Positions 1-9,500 of a DNA stretch of 45,133 nt are shown here, one piece after another. A program made the translations under genes and the position numbers. The DNA lies in contig CAJTYM010000035.1 in assembly GCA_910583835.1 (NCBI GenBank), positions 1 through 45,133 on the forward strand. Reading direction: 5' to 3'. The stretch's first letter is position 1, and every line of letters begins with the position of its first letter. The notes under the pieces were generated by a model that searched no databases, had not been told where the DNA came from, and saw only the letters and a list, made by a program, of their open reading frames with translations. The DNA is from an uncultured Lachnospiraceae bacterium. Its GTDB lineage: Bacteria; Bacillota; Clostridia; Lachnospirales; Lachnospiraceae.

Positions 1-251
1 ATTGGGGAAATACATCCCGCCCCTCCCCTGGAAGCAAGGGATACACGAAATTCCTCAAATGTCTGCCTTTTGGCAAAGGAGGGCAAATCCATCAAGTGCA
101 TAAATATTCCCATAAATATTTTTTGCTATATGTGCAGAGAATTGCTGTGAAAACTGTAATTAAAAATTTGAAGGCTGAATAGTTGCAAAGGAATGCCTGG
201 TTTGCTGCAAAAACATCTTGTAATTGTCGGGGCGACAGTATAAAATAAATA
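1..251. other. Left-edge intergenic DNA, no gene seen
   Basis: I see no convincing coding region in this AT-rich stretch. It contains small inverted repeats: CCTTT/AAAGG around 72-85, and TGTCG-GGG-CGACA at 225-237. It may be the leader of a gene beyond the left edge, but nothing in the window tests that. Together with the composite repeat and galM promoter that follow, it makes up the 419 bases before the first gene. Confidence 0.5.
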
Positions 252-354
252 TATAGTAAACGCATTAAATGAATGCGTTTACTATAACCGCTCTGCGAGG
301 ATGCGCACGGCTGCACATAGGAAACATGCCGCATGCGGCGTGCATCCGGCGCAG
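252..354 (+). repeat. Composite structured repeat, copy 1 (hairpin A plus domain B)
   Basis: Part A is a perfect 15-bp inverted repeat: the left arm 252-266 begins TATAGTAAACG, the loop is AAATG, and the right arm is 272-286. A 14-nt linker leads to part B (301-354). B starts ATGCGCAC and ends GGCGCAG. It can fold with TGCGC (302-306) pairing the terminal GCGCA, an asymmetric internal loop, TGCAC pairing GTGCA, an unpaired ATAGGAAACA, and an inner GCCG-CATG-CGGC hairpin. The same arrangement with different stem sequences recurs at 4131-4248 and 21222-21316. It lies just upstream of the galM promoter, so it could affect galM expression. Its function is unknown. Confidence 0.65.
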
Positions 355-390
355 GAAATGAATCAAAACGTAAATGTTTTGTTCGTTTCC

Positions 391-409
391 TATAATATAT
401 AGAAGGAGG
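391..409 (+). promoter_or_regulatory. galM -10 element and ribosome binding site
   Basis: TATAAT at 391-396 is a consensus -10, and AGAAGGAGG at 401-409 is a strong Shine-Dalgarno ending 10 nt before the ATG at 420. No good -35 is visible 17 bp upstream. Instead a CAAAAC-GTAAAT-GTTTTG inverted repeat (364-381) occupies that place, which may be an operator. A TATAAT at 391 would give a very short leader. Confidence 0.45.
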
Positions 410-419
410 TAATTTAGCA

Positions 420-1463
420 ATGGAGACATTAGCATTTGGAACAAATCAGCGTGGGGAAAAAGCATCTCTGTATACGTTGGAGAATAAGAAGCACACAGTC
501 ATCAAGGTGTCAGATCATGGTGCAACGCTGGTATCCGTATTGATTCCGGACAAGGACGGCATCGTGCGCGATGTGGTATTGGGTTACGATGAGGCGGCAG
601 AGTATGACAGCCATAGCGGCTATTTTGGGGCAACCATCGGAAGGAATGGCAACCGTATCGACAAGGCGCAGATGATGATTGACGGCAAACTGTGCAAGAT
701 TCCGGCAAATGAGAATGAGAATAACCTACATAGCGGTCCTAACGGCTTTGACCGCGTTGTCTGGGAAGTGAAAGGGCGCACAGACAACAGCATTACATTT
801 TTCCATCTCAGCACCGAGGAGGAACAGGGATTTCCGGGCAACCTCAAGGTAGAAGTTACCTATACGCTGACAGATGAGGATGCAGTGGAAATCAGCTACC
901 GCGGAGAAGCGGACAAGACTACGGTTATGAACTTTACCAACCATTCCTATTTTAATTTAGGCGGCCATGACAGCGGTCCTGTTGTGAACCAGAAGCTGCA
1001 GATTCTGGCAGAATCCTACAATCCCGTCCGTGATTCCAAGTCCATTCCCACAGGCGAGATTGCGCCGGTTGCGGGAACGCCTATGGATTTCAGGACCATG
1101 AAGCCGATTGGACAGGACATTGAAGCTGATTTTGAGCAGCTGAAATATACCGGCGGCTATGACCATAACTATGTGCTCAGCGATAAAGTGGGCGAGATGA
1201 AGGTTATGGCTAATGCATACTGCGAGGAGACCGGAATTGCCATGGAAGCTTCCACAGACTGCTGTGGGGTACAGCTCTATGCCGGTAACTTTATTACAGA
1301 CCGGACAGGCAAGGACGGCAAAGCATATGGCAAACGCTGTGGTTTCTGCCTGGAATCCCAGTTTTATCCCAACGCCATGAACCAGGAGAATGTGCCGTCT
1401 CCGATTGTTAAGGCTGGGGATGTGTTTACGACAAAGACGATTTATCGTTTCTATGTGAAATAA
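420..1463 (+). CDS. galM: Aldose 1-epimerase (galactose mutarotase)
   Basis: 347 aa, the usual length for cytoplasmic mutarotases. These enzymes interconvert the alpha and beta anomers of galactose and glucose, feeding beta-galactosidase products to galactokinase. Family signatures are visible: the N-terminal HGATLVS-like strand with DVVLGYD, the GRNGNRI stretch, the catalytic His in NHSYFN (about H175), a second His region in GGYDHNY, VQLYAGNF, and the catalytic-base Glu in CLESQFYPNAMN (about E312). The start has a strong AGAAGGAGG site. No other galactose gene is adjacent, so it appears monocistronic, followed by two hairpins. Assignment to the epimerase family is secure; the preferred sugar is not readable. 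Confidence 0.95.
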   Translation: METLAFGTNQRGEKASLYTLENKKHTVIKVSDHGATLVSVLIPDKDGIVRDVVLGYDEAAEYDSHSGYFGATIGRNGNRIDKAQMMIDGKLCKIPANENENNLHSGPNGFDRVVWEVKGRTDNSITFFHLSTEEEQGFPGNLKVEVTYTLTDEDAVEISYRGEADKTTVMNFTNHSYFNLGGHDSGPVVNQKLQILAESYNPVRDSKSIPTGEIAPVAGTPMDFRTMKPIGQDIEADFEQLKYTGGYDHNYVLSDKVGEMKVMANAYCEETGIAMEASTDCCGVQLYAGNFITDRTGKDGKAYGKRCGFCLESQFYPNAMNQENVPSPIVKAGDVFTTKTIYRFYVK

Positions 1464-1532
1464 CCTTCCGTAACAGTCTTTGCGAATAGCGTGGGCGGAA
1501 CTGTTACAATCTTCCGTGTCTGGAGGGTTATT
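1459..1532 (+). other. Nested inverted repeat at the galM 3' end
   Basis: An outer stem pairs AATAACCTTCC (1459-1469) with GGAGGGTTATT (1522-1532), one G-T pair apart from perfect. An inner stem pairs GTAACAGT (1470-1477) with ACTGTTAC (1500-1507). The outer stem includes the galM stop codon. A GTAAAAAA follows rather than a T-run, so it is not a classical terminator. It may protect the mRNA 3' end or act with the next hairpin. Confidence 0.45.
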
Positions 1533-1547
1533 GTAAAAAAGCTAAAG

Positions 1548-1590
1548 AGGATATTCCGGAGATTGGAGAGGTCCCCGGAATATCCTTTTT
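1548..1590 (+). terminator. Rho-independent terminator between galM and greA
   Basis: A perfect 12-bp stem, AGGATATTCCGG (1548-1559) with CCGGAATATCCT (1575-1586), is followed by a T-run. Preceding A residues can pair with the Ts. It separates galM from the GreA-type gene, which implies that greA has its own promoter or depends on readthrough. Confidence 0.8.
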
Positions 1591-1635
1591 GTGAGTGTGA
1601 TATGCAGTATTATGGCAAAGAAAGGAATGGAAAAT

Positions 1636-2139
1636 ATGCGGGAACAACTGACAAAGAGTGATGTAAAGAAAATAGAGGAAGAGATTGAGTACCGTAAGCT
1701 GGTGGTGCGCAAAGAGGCAATTGAGGCGGTAAAGGAAGCCAGGGCACATGGGGATTTGAGTGAGAATTTCGAGTATCATGCTGCCAAGAAAGATAAGAAT
1801 AAGAATGAGAGCCGAATCCGTTACCTGGAGCGTATGCTGAAGACGGCACAAATTGTGTCGGATACATCCAGGGACGATGAGGTGGGAATCAACAATACCG
1901 TTACCGTATACTTTGAGGAAGACGATGAGGAACAGGTTTTCCGTCTGGTGACTTCGATACGCGGTAATTCCATGAAAAACCTAATCAGCACGGAATCTCC
2001 GATTGGAAAAGCGATTCTTGGTCATAAGGTCGGTGACCGCGTATCAATCAGAGTGAATGACAGTTACAGTTATTATGTCGTGATTAAACAAATCGAGAAC
2101 ACTTCCGAGGATGAAAATGATACTATCCGGGGTTTTTGA
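1636..2139 (+). CDS. greA: GreA/GreB-type transcription elongation factor
   Basis: 167 aa from the ATG at 1636, chosen because AAAGGA at 1621-1626 sits 9 nt upstream; in-frame ATGs at 1612 and 1627 have no such site. Gre factors insert an N-terminal coiled coil into the RNA polymerase secondary channel and stimulate cleavage of backtracked RNA. The coiled coil is visible, including the acidic-tip motif GDLSENFEYHAAK, followed by the C-terminal FKBP-like domain with SPIGKAILGHKVGD. The C-terminal tail is acidic. The 3' end overlaps the convergent XRE gene by 17 nt. Because Lachnospiraceae often carry several Gre paralogues, it could be a secondary copy. Confidence 0.9.
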   Translation: MREQLTKSDVKKIEEEIEYRKLVVRKEAIEAVKEARAHGDLSENFEYHAAKKDKNKNESRIRYLERMLKTAQIVSDTSRDDEVGINNTVTVYFEEDDEEQVFRLVTSIRGNSMKNLISTESPIGKAILGHKVGDRVSIRVNDSYSYYVVIKQIENTSEDENDTIRGF

Positions 2140-2500
2140 CAGACTTCTCCAGGGAATGGGGAACATCTAAATCCTGCTGATGGTAAATGTGCGCCTGTTT
2201 TATCAGATAATTCTGTTCCTGCGGACCAAGGCAGCGGTAAGTCTCAAGGAGGTCTTCTTCCTTGTCATCATAACATTTCTGTGAATGGAAAGGACGCCTG
2301 ACATCAGTAACGCCCAACAGGTAGTCTATGGACACTTCAAAGAAATCTGCCAGACGGATTAAGGTGTCGAAATCCGGTTCGCGGTCCCGCCGCAGATAGC
2401 CATTTAAAGTGGACGGCGCAATATGTAATTCAGTTGCTAACTGTCGTTGTTTGAGATTCCGCTCCTCTAATAGATTCTCAAGTCTGGTAGAGAATTTCAT
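2123..2500 (-). CDS. Small XRE-family HTH regulator
   Basis: 125 aa. Residues about 5-62 form a classical Cro/CI helix-turn-helix: LLEERNLKQRQLATELHIAPSTLNGYLRRDREPDFDTLIRLADFFEVSIDYLLG, read in segments. The C-terminal half is charged and contains EEDLLETYRCLGP, a segment typical of stand-alone Clostridia XRE proteins with a short C-terminal helix pair. The ribosome site AGAGGG lies before the ATG at 2500. It is convergent with greA. Its target is unknown; autoregulation is usual for the family. Confidence 0.85.
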   Translation of the reverse strand: MKFSTRLENLLEERNLKQRQLATELHIAPSTLNGYLRRDREPDFDTLIRLADFFEVSIDYLLGVTDVRRPFHSQKCYDDKEEDLLETYRCLGPQEQNYLIKQAHIYHQQDLDVPHSLEKSVKNPG

Positions 2501-2633
2501 AAAATAGCCCTCTTTTGTTAAGAATTGTCACTTCATTAATAGGTATTTTACGAAAAAAATGATATAATATACCAGAAATGTGAGAAACACATTTGGAATT
2601 CACAAACATGAATCAGCGGCAGGAAGAATCTTA

Positions 2634-3368
2634 TTATTGCCAGCCGCCGTCCAGGGTAATGATTTGCCCAGTCAGGTAAATGGGGGAGGTTACGACAGAT
2701 AGTGCAAGCTGGGCAGCCTCCTCGGCGTTTCCGAAGCGCCCAACCGGAATTTCTTCTGCAAGCTGCAGCCGTTCCTCCCGGGAAAAGCCTTGGTTCATCT
2801 GGGTATCGATGACGCCGCAGGCAATGGCGTTGACAGCAATGTTGCTGGGGGCAAGTTCTTTTGCCAATGCTTTGGTAAAGGAATTGACGCCACCTTTGGA
2901 AGCAGAGTAAGCCACTTCGCAGGAAGCGCCGTTATTTCCCCAAACAGAGGAGATATTTAATATCCTGCCGGATTTATCGTGCACCATATGGGGGATAGCG
3001 CGCCGACAGCAGCAGAACAGTGAGGTCAGGTTTGTTCTGATAATACGGTCCCACTCTTCCATGCTCATGTCGGAGAGAAGCCCAACATGTGAAATTCCGG
3101 CATTGTTAACGAGGACGGAGACAGATCCCATTGACTCTTCAATCCTGTCAAAAGCCTGATTTACAAAGTTTTCATCGCCGATATCGCCTACCAGCGGCAG
3201 GCATGGCGTGTGGAAACTGCCTGCCAGCTCAGTCGCCAGCATTTTTAGTTCTTCGGCAGAATGCTGGCAGTTGATGGCGAGGGCAAAGCCTGCCCTGGCA
3301 AATTCCATGGCAATGGCGCGCCCGATTCCGCGGGAAGCCCCGGTAATAAATGCAATTTGATGTTTCAT
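2634..3368 (-). CDS. SDR-family oxidoreductase (FabG-like)
   Basis: 244 aa from the ATG at 3368, preceded on the minus strand by AAGGAGGGACACCTC. A longer in-frame extension upstream has no ribosome site. Classical short-chain dehydrogenase features are present: the TGASRGIG nucleotide-binding motif near residue 9, NNAG, the catalytic Ser in NISSVWG, the YSASK catalytic Tyr-Lys, and a C-terminal LTGQIITLDGGW typical of 3-oxoacyl-ACP reductase-like proteins. There is no fatty-acid synthesis neighbour, so it is probably a paralogue with another substrate (for example an elongation-factor-associated YmfI-type or sugar/steroid reductase). NADP(H) use is likely by family but not proven. Confidence 0.9.
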   Translation of the reverse strand: MKHQIAFITGASRGIGRAIAMEFARAGFALAINCQHSAEELKMLATELAGSFHTPCLPLVGDIGDENFVNQAFDRIEESMGSVSVLVNNAGISHVGLLSDMSMEEWDRIIRTNLTSLFCCCRRAIPHMVHDKSGRILNISSVWGNNGASCEVAYSASKGGVNSFTKALAKELAPSNIAVNAIACGVIDTQMNQGFSREERLQLAEEIPVGRFGNAEEAAQLALSVVTSPIYLTGQIITLDGGWQ

Positions 3369-3488
3369 GAGGTGTCCCTCCTTAGTTGGTTTTGGATTGT
3401 AAGCATTAATATGTGATTGTCTCCATATTGGCTGACGAGTGAACTGTAAACATATGTTAGCCCGCATGTTCCAAAATGTCAAGAAATC

Positions 3489-3539
3489 TTGCAGATTAGC
3501 CAGCGATGTGGTAAAATGAGTACTAGGTAAATATTACCT
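3489..3539 (+). promoter_or_regulatory. hpf promoter and 5' inverted repeat
   Basis: TTGCAG (3489-3494) and TAAAAT (3512-3517) are separated by 17 bp, a good sigma-A-type pair. Just downstream is a short inverted repeat AGGTAA-ATA-TTACCT (3525-3539), which falls near the expected transcription start and could be an operator or leader hairpin. Confidence 0.6.
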
Positions 3540-3568
3540 GAAAATAAACAGCAAAGGAGTTGGACACC

Positions 3569-4096
3569 ATGCGTATAACAATTAGTGGTAAGAATATCGA
3601 GATAACAGAAGGATTACGACAGGCAGTTGAAGATAAGTTATCCAAATTAGAGAGGTATTTCACTCCTGATACCGACATTTTAGTAACATTAAGCGTAGAA
3701 AAGGAACGCCAGAAAATTGAGGTTACCATACCGGTAAAAGGAAATATTATCCGTTCAGAGCAGGTTAGCAACGATATGTATGTTTCGATAGATTTGGTTG
3801 AAGAAGTCATCGAACGGCAGCTGAAGAAATATAAGAATAAGATTATAGACCAGAAGCAGTCAGCGCCGAACTTCCAGAAGGAATACATTGACAAAGAGGT
3901 GGATGAGGATGAAGATGTTAAGATTATCCGCACCAAACGCTTTGACATCAAGCCGATGTACCCGGAAGACGCCTGTGTGCAGATGGAACTGCTGGGACAT
4001 AATTTCTTCGTTTTCCTGAATGCGGAGACAGAAGAAGTGAATGTTGTCTATAAGAGAAAAGGAAATACTTACGGACTGATTGAACCGGAATCCTAA
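3569..4096 (+). CDS. hpf: Ribosome hibernation-promoting factor, long form
   Basis: 175 aa from the ATG at 3569, with AAAGGAG upstream; an in-frame TTG three codons earlier overlaps the ribosome site and is less likely. The N-terminal S30AE domain (residues 1-100, MRITISGKNIEITEGL) binds the 30S decoding region. The C-terminal domain (about 120-175, RTKRFDIKPMYPEDACVQMELLGHNFFVF, read in parts) is the dimerisation module that makes 100S ribosome dimers in Gram-positives. A charged linker (DKEVDEDEDVK) joins them. A single-gene transcript with its own promoter and terminator is visible. Stationary-phase or stress induction is known for the family; the trigger here is not visible. Confidence 0.95.
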   Translation: MRITISGKNIEITEGLRQAVEDKLSKLERYFTPDTDILVTLSVEKERQKIEVTIPVKGNIIRSEQVSNDMYVSIDLVEEVIERQLKKYKNKIIDQKQSAPNFQKEYIDKEVDEDEDVKIIRTKRFDIKPMYPEDACVQMELLGHNFFVFLNAETEEVNVVYKRKGNTYGLIEPES

Positions 4097-4103
4097 GGAC
4101 AAG

Positions 4104-4130
4104 CCCTCATCTTTTGATGGGGGTTTTTTT
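4104..4130 (+). terminator. hpf terminator
   Basis: The stem CCCTCATC (4104-4111) and GATGGGGG (4116-4123), with one T-G pair and a TTTT loop, is followed by seven Ts. The composite repeat begins directly at the end of the T-run. Confidence 0.9.
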
Positions 4131-4248
4131 ATCTTATAGGAAAGACCATGTCACGCTAAAGCGTGAAAGTGTCTTCCTATAAGATAAAAAATAATATGCG
4201 CACTCGTGCAAGAGGTATTAGTCGCTAACGCGACTGCACTCGGCGCAG
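4131..4248 (+). repeat. Composite structured repeat, copy 2 (hairpin A plus domain B)
   Basis: Part A (4131-4185) has outer arms ATCTTATAGGAAAGAC and GTCTTCCTATAAGAT (one bulged A) enclosing a CACGC-TAAA-GCGTG hairpin. Part B (4196-4248) starts ATGCGCACTCGTGCAAGAGG and ends CTCGGCGCAG. Its proposed fold is TGCGC with GCGCA, then TGCA with TGCA, then an inner GTCGC-TAAC-GCGAC stem. A third arm-like sequence, TTATCTTATAGAAAAGA, lies at 4312-4328 near the AraC stop codon. The element sits between the convergent hpf and AraC genes, directly after the hpf terminator. Confidence 0.7.
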
Positions 4249-4332
4249 CAAATCGTCCCAGTCTCTCAAGAAAGAGGGATTTAGGAAGTTGCTGCGGACT
4301 TGTCCGCTTTGTTATCTTATAGAAAAGAATTT
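4249..4332. other. Hairpin-rich spacer between repeat copy 2 and the AraC gene
   Basis: Contains GCGGAC-TT-GTCCGC (4294-4307) and a looser CCC...GGG structure around 4258-4279. No gene is visible. The GCGGAC hairpin lies just past the 3' end of the minus-strand AraC gene and may terminate it, although no T-run follows on that strand. Confidence 0.4.
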
Positions 4333-5265
4333 CTATTCTGTCCGGCTGTCGTTCTTCACTTCATGCCGGATTAGCTTCCGGTATTGGTTGGGAGGGAGGC
4401 CAATGGTGTTTTTGAATAATTTGGAAAAGTGCTGTGAATCTTTACATCCCGTCTGTACCGCGATCTCTGTTAAAGTCAGATCTGTATCCGTCATCAGGTC
4501 AATGGCCTGGTTGATGCGGTACATATTAATATATTGCAGGATACTTGTATTCATATGCTGAAAAAATATTTTGTTCAGATAGCGGACAGAAATGTTGAGC
4601 TGGGCTGCAATGTCTGGAATCCGTATCTTCTGGTCGTAATTTTCATGGATATAGGTAAGCGCGTAAGAAACATATCGTAGATAGCTGGATATATGGGTAT
4701 CTTTCTCTTGTGTCAGAAATGGTTCGGGATGAGTCAGCTGAATAAGGTAGATGAGGGTTTCGGCAATATACAGATTTGCCATAGAAATCGAAAGGCTGCT
4801 CTCTTCTTTTGTTGCCGCAATAATATCATCTGCAAGAGAAGAGATTTTCTCATCGGTGCGTAGATGGAGATAGTAGCTGAATGGTGAAATCAGGGTGGTC
4901 AGGATGTCCGGGGAATTTGGGATATTCGGATTAATATGGTATTTGAAGAAGAGCGTTGGGTCAAAATGAATGTGGCGGAACGTGCAGTCGCCAGCTTCTT
5001 CCATATAAAAAGAATGGACAATTTTGGGATAAATCATAATCAAATCCCCGGCGCAGAAAGTAAGCTTCTGGTTACTGATATCCATACAGCAAGTGCCGGT
5101 ATCCAGCAGATAGAGTTCCACAGTTTTGTGTATATGCTTGGCGAAACTGTAAGGGTATGTTCGGGATTCCAGTCTTGCGCTGACAATCGTTGGTATGCCA
5201 AGAAATGCTTTTTCTTGAGTATCGGTATCACAAGGTTTCTGGCTTAAAGAGTTTTGTGTGTTCAT
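4333..5265 (-). CDS. AraC-family transcriptional regulator with N-terminal cupin domain
   Basis: 310 aa from the ATG at 5265, with AGAGGTG 6 nt upstream; a GTG three codons earlier lies inside that site. Residues about 20-160 resemble the AraC ligand-binding cupin (HIHKTVELYLLDTG, then CAGDLIMIYPKIVHSF). Residues about 205-300 contain two HTH motifs (KIRIPDIAAQLNISVRYLNKIF and LTLTEIAVQTGCKDSQHFSKLFK) and the family ending GLPPNQYRK. Such proteins usually sense sugars. It is divergent from the foldase/beta-helix genes at 5408-13675 across a 142-bp gap, the usual geometry for a dedicated activator of that operon. The ligand is unknown. Confidence 0.92.
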   Translation of the reverse strand: MNTQNSLSQKPCDTDTQEKAFLGIPTIVSARLESRTYPYSFAKHIHKTVELYLLDTGTCCMDISNQKLTFCAGDLIMIYPKIVHSFYMEEAGDCTFRHIHFDPTLFFKYHINPNIPNSPDILTTLISPFSYYLHLRTDEKISSLADDIIAATKEESSLSISMANLYIAETLIYLIQLTHPEPFLTQEKDTHISSYLRYVSYALTYIHENYDQKIRIPDIAAQLNISVRYLNKIFFQHMNTSILQYINMYRINQAIDLMTDTDLTLTEIAVQTGCKDSQHFSKLFKNTIGLPPNQYRKLIRHEVKNDSRTE

Positions 5266-5407
5266 AGATATCACCTCTATTTAGTTCCTAATTATACAAA
5301 AAAATATAGAAAGCAGACGATTTTTAACAAGCAATAATCTCTATAAAATAATATAATATATATGTGTGAAAGTCAATCTTTATATAAAATGAATAGGAGA
5401 TTACTTA
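5266..5407 (+). promoter_or_regulatory. Divergent promoter region between AraC regulator and secreted-enzyme operon
   Basis: A very AT-rich 142-bp gap. On the plus strand TATAAT at 5352-5357 is a good -10, but no consensus -35 lies 17 bp upstream, which fits an activator-dependent promoter. AATAGGAGATT before the ATG at 5408 is the ribosome site. Binding sites for the AraC protein are expected here, but I could not identify a clear direct-repeat pair by eye. Confidence 0.45.
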
Positions 5408-6466
5408 ATGAAGAAAAGAATTTGTATTATTAGCACAATTGGAATTTTGGCAGTTTTGGTAGTTTTTGCTATTACTGCGTTTTTTATCTATAGAAGCCAG
5501 TTCTCCCTGACGATTGATGGTTATGAAATCGGCAAGGAAGAATTTTTAGATGCGGCAAATCAGAAGAAATACGAAGTGGCCAGTTATTTTACAGAGAAAG
5601 GCAGCAATGTGGATGCAGGTTTCTGGGAGCGGGAGGTGGAAGGGGAACTTCCATATGAGAAGCTTGCGCAAGCTGCGATTGAAGATTTGAAATATTTCCA
5701 TGCGGTTTATGGATTGGCTGAGGAGAAGGGATATGTAAAGGATGGAAGTTACGAGGCTTTCCTGCAGCGCTTTGAGGAAGAGAATCAGCTTAGGAAAGAG
5801 CGGGTTGAAAACGGCGAGGTTGTCTATGGGCTGTCAGAATATACACTGGAATTATACAGGGAATATGAGATGGACTCCATACAGAAGAGTTATTGCGCTG
5901 AATTGGATAATGAAGGCATGGAAGTAACGGATGCTGACAGGGAAGCGTATTTTGAGGAACATAAGGCATCTTATCAGAGGGAAGATAACAGGGTGCTCGA
6001 TTACATAAAAATTCCTTACGCAGAACAAGGCATGGATGAGGAACAGGTAAAGGAGTTCAAAAACTGTCTTACATCAATTTATAAAAACATGGATGGAGAG
6101 CATTCGTTGGCGGATTTGGCAGGGGAAGAAGAGATGATTGCACCTTATTTGGAACATGCGGATGTGACAGCAGAAGAATTGCGCTCCTATTCCAGGAGCA
6201 TAAGCGATGTCCTGGAATACGCTTGGGAATTGGACAAAGGGGAATCCACTGCTGTCTTAGAGGAAGAGGGGGCTTTATATTTGATTGAATGTACGGACAG
6301 GAGTGGAAACGATTCGGTTTCTATAGAAGAGGTAAGGGATAATATCAATAAAATCCTGCGGGAAGAACGTTATGACGAGATAATTGAGAAACGGGCAGAG
6401 GAAGCCTCGGTAGAGGGCGATATGGAGCGTATATTCTTTTTCGTGAAAAAGCATATAAATGAATAA
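5408..6466 (+). CDS. Membrane-anchored PrsA/SurA-like foldase (parvulin-type architecture)
   Basis: 352 aa. An N-terminal transmembrane segment (about 4-27, IISTIGILAVLVVFAITAFF) anchors it with the rest outside; there is no lipobox cysteine, unlike PrsA. Residues about 35-160 are helical and charged with a SurA_N-like pattern (EIGKEEFLDAANQKK, then LAQAAIEDLKYFHAVYGLAEEKG). Residues about 180-340 follow the parvulin layout (DREAYFEEHKASYQRED, LDYIKIPY, then ALYLIECTDR and EEVRDNINKILREERYDEIIEK). Key PPIase residues are hard to confirm, so it may be a chaperone without isomerase activity. It sits 53 nt upstream of the first beta-helix gene, suggesting it helps fold those large exported proteins. 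Confidence 0.65.
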   Translation: MKKRICIISTIGILAVLVVFAITAFFIYRSQFSLTIDGYEIGKEEFLDAANQKKYEVASYFTEKGSNVDAGFWEREVEGELPYEKLAQAAIEDLKYFHAVYGLAEEKGYVKDGSYEAFLQRFEEENQLRKERVENGEVVYGLSEYTLELYREYEMDSIQKSYCAELDNEGMEVTDADREAYFEEHKASYQREDNRVLDYIKIPYAEQGMDEEQVKEFKNCLTSIYKNMDGEHSLADLAGEEEMIAPYLEHADVTAEELRSYSRSISDVLEYAWELDKGESTAVLEEEGALYLIECTDRSGNDSVSIEEVRDNINKILREERYDEIIEKRAEEASVEGDMERIFFFVKKHINE

Positions 6467-6519
6467 AAGAAAGGAGTAATCAGGAGAAGTATTGTAAGAT
6501 CAAAGAAAGGAGAATTAAA

Positions 6520-9500
6520 ATGAAGAAGAGAATTGTGACTTTGATGACTGCGCTGGCAATGCTATGTTCGGCAGTCATTCCGCCGGGCATGGAACTTCAG
6601 GCGGCAGAAGTGAAGGCAAAGACGACAGGGACTGCTTATTATGTCAGCACGATTAATGGCAAAGACAGCAATTCTGGCACAAGCCAGGATGCCCCATTCT
6701 ATAGCCTTCAGAAGATTAATCAGTTGGACTTAAATCCGGGAGACCAGATTCTTCTGGAGTGCGGCTCTGTGTTTACGAATGGCTATCTGCATTTGTTTGG
6801 GCAGAGTGGAATCGCCGAGGCGCCGATTGTTGTTGACCAATATGGGACAGGCGCCGACCCCGTCATTGACACGAATGGCCAGGGAGTATGGTTTCAGAAT
6901 TATGGATACAGGCTGGACAATGCCGGACATCAGTACCAGGGTTATGTATCCTCCTCAATTCTGCTGTATGACAGCGAGTACATTGAAATCCAGAATCTGG
7001 AGATTGTCAATCGGAATACAGAGATTGACACGGTCTATAATGCAGAAGATATGATGGACCGTACTGGCGTAGCGGCAGTTGCACAGGATAAGGGAACTAT
7101 TGACCATATCCATTTGAAAAACCTAAATGTCCATGATGTCGAAGGGAATGTTTATAATAAGCATATGAATAACGGAGGGATTTATTTTACCGTATTTATG
7201 CCGCATGATGCAGTGACGGGGGATAAAACCGACGGAACGAAAGATTTCGTATCGTCCCAGACGGGAGTTTCGCGTTTTAATGACGTGCGGATTGAAGACT
7301 GCAGCGTAGTTAACACAAACCGCTGGGGTATTGCGGTGGGATATACGGCGCTCTGGGGCAAGTTTGCAGACGACAAGGTTATTTCGGATGAGGATATTGC
7401 AGCATATGGTTCCACGAATGTTGTAATCCAGAATAATTACGTGAAAGACGCTGGTGGCGATGCTATCACGCTGATGTATTGTGACAAGCCTCTGGTACAG
7501 TATAACATATCAGATGGCGCTGCAAGGCAGATGAATAGCGGGGACTATGCAGCCAAGGGGGAATGGCAAAGGTTTGCGGCAGGTATCTGGCCCTGGAAAT
7601 GCAAGGATGCCATATTCCAGTATAATGAAGCGTTTGATACCAAAAACGTCAATAACGAAAATGGTGATGGACAGGCGTGGGACGCAGACTGGAGCGATGG
7701 TACAATCTATCAATACAATTACAGCCATCATAACGAGGGCGGCTGCCTGATGGTCTGCCTGGATGAAGCATATCGGACGACATTCCGTTACAATATCAGC
7801 CAGAACGACATGAGGGCTCTTCTGGATCCGTTCGGAAGCCCGAAAGCACACATATATAACAACGTGTTCTATGTAGCGGAAGATGTTCCGATTTACCGTA
7901 CGCGCAGCAGCGGAGAGACGCTTCTGGAGAATAATATTTTCTATTATGCAGGTGAGACAGCAAGGGAAGAAGATTGGACGGTAGGAAATAACAAGACATA
8001 CAGCAATAACTTATATTACAATTATGCGAATGTGCCGACAGATGCCGGGGCAGTAAATGTAGCAAAAGGCACGCAGGTATTTGAAAATCCAGGAAATGCT
8101 CCGTCTTCCACTACAGGCAGACTGAATGAGCATGAGGATCCGGAGACGGTAAGCGCATTTGACGGCTATAGGCTTTCCGAAGGATCGCCAGCAATCGGGG
8201 CAGGGAAAGCAATTGAAGATGCAAATGGATATGATGGGAGTGCATTGGACTTCTTTGGAAACGATTTGACGGAGGTTGATGTGTTTGATATTGGAGCACA
8301 TCAGCATCAGGAAAAGAAGGGAGATGACCGCCCGCAGAAACCATCCAAACCAATCATCGGAGAGACGACTAAAAATACGGCTCAGATTAGCTGGACAGCA
8401 GCTGGTGCAGCAGCCGGGATTACAGGCTATAGGATAAAAAATGGAGATGAGGTACTGAAAGAACTGACAGGTGAAGAACTTGCGGCGGCGACTGATGGTC
8501 AGACGATTACGATTACGCTGGATAATCTGGAAGCAGGGACAGAGTATACGCTGACAGTTGTTGCTTATAATGAAAAAGGGGTGGAATCGGCTTCGCAGAC
8601 AATTTCATTTAAGACAGAGGGAGACAACCCGGACAATCCAGATGACCCGGACAAGCCGGAGAAACCATCTGAGCCGGAAATTGGCGAGCCGACAGAGACT
8701 AGTGTCCAGATTAGTTGGAAAGCAGCGGCAGATACAGCTGGAATCAAAGGCTACAAGGTTAAGGATGGAGACAAAGTGCTGAAAGACCTGACAGGCGAAG
8801 AACTTGCAGCAGCCATGGATGGCCAGACAATTGCGATTACGCTGGATAATCTGGAGGCAGGAACAGAATATACACTGACAGTTGTTGCTTATGATGAAGA
8901 CGGGACAGAATCAGAACCGCAGGTAATTACATTTAAGACAGCAGGAATCCAGCAAGGCAACGGAGATGAAAAGCCACAGAAACCGTCTTTGCCTACCGTC
9001 AGCGGGATTAAACAGACAGAAGCTATCGTAAGCTGGACAGCAGCCGATGATGAAGCAAGTGTCAAAGGCTATAAGATTCGTAATGGAAATACCGTGCTTC
9101 TGGATTTGACAGGAGCAAGCCTGACGGCAGCAACGAATGCAGGCACAAAAGTAATATCTGCCAAACTTCAGAATCTGACAGCAGGAACAAAGTATGCGCT
9201 GACTTTGACAGCATACAATCAGGATGGGACGGAATCGGATCCGCAGGAATTTGCTTTCACGACAGAGAAGGCTGCCGCGAATGTGCAGACACCTTCCATG
9301 AAACTGAACAAGAAGAGCCTTACGCTTTACACTAAGGGTAAAAAGAGCGAAACCCTGAAGCTCACCGTGGCAAATATCAGTGGGGCAGTGAAATGGACTT
9401 CTTCCAAGCCGAAGGTGGCAATGGTTTCCAAGGGGAAAGTTACGGCCAAGAAGGCAGGGAAGACGGTAATTACAGCACAAGTTGGGAATTACAAGGCATC

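Noticed and set aside
3369..3482. N-terminal extension of the SDR protein
   Set aside because: The extension has no ribosome site and no family similarity, while AAGGAGG precedes the ATG at 3368.
4289..4561. Plus-strand ORF over the AraC 3' end
   Set aside because: It is antisense to the AraC HTH region, which is a secure assignment.
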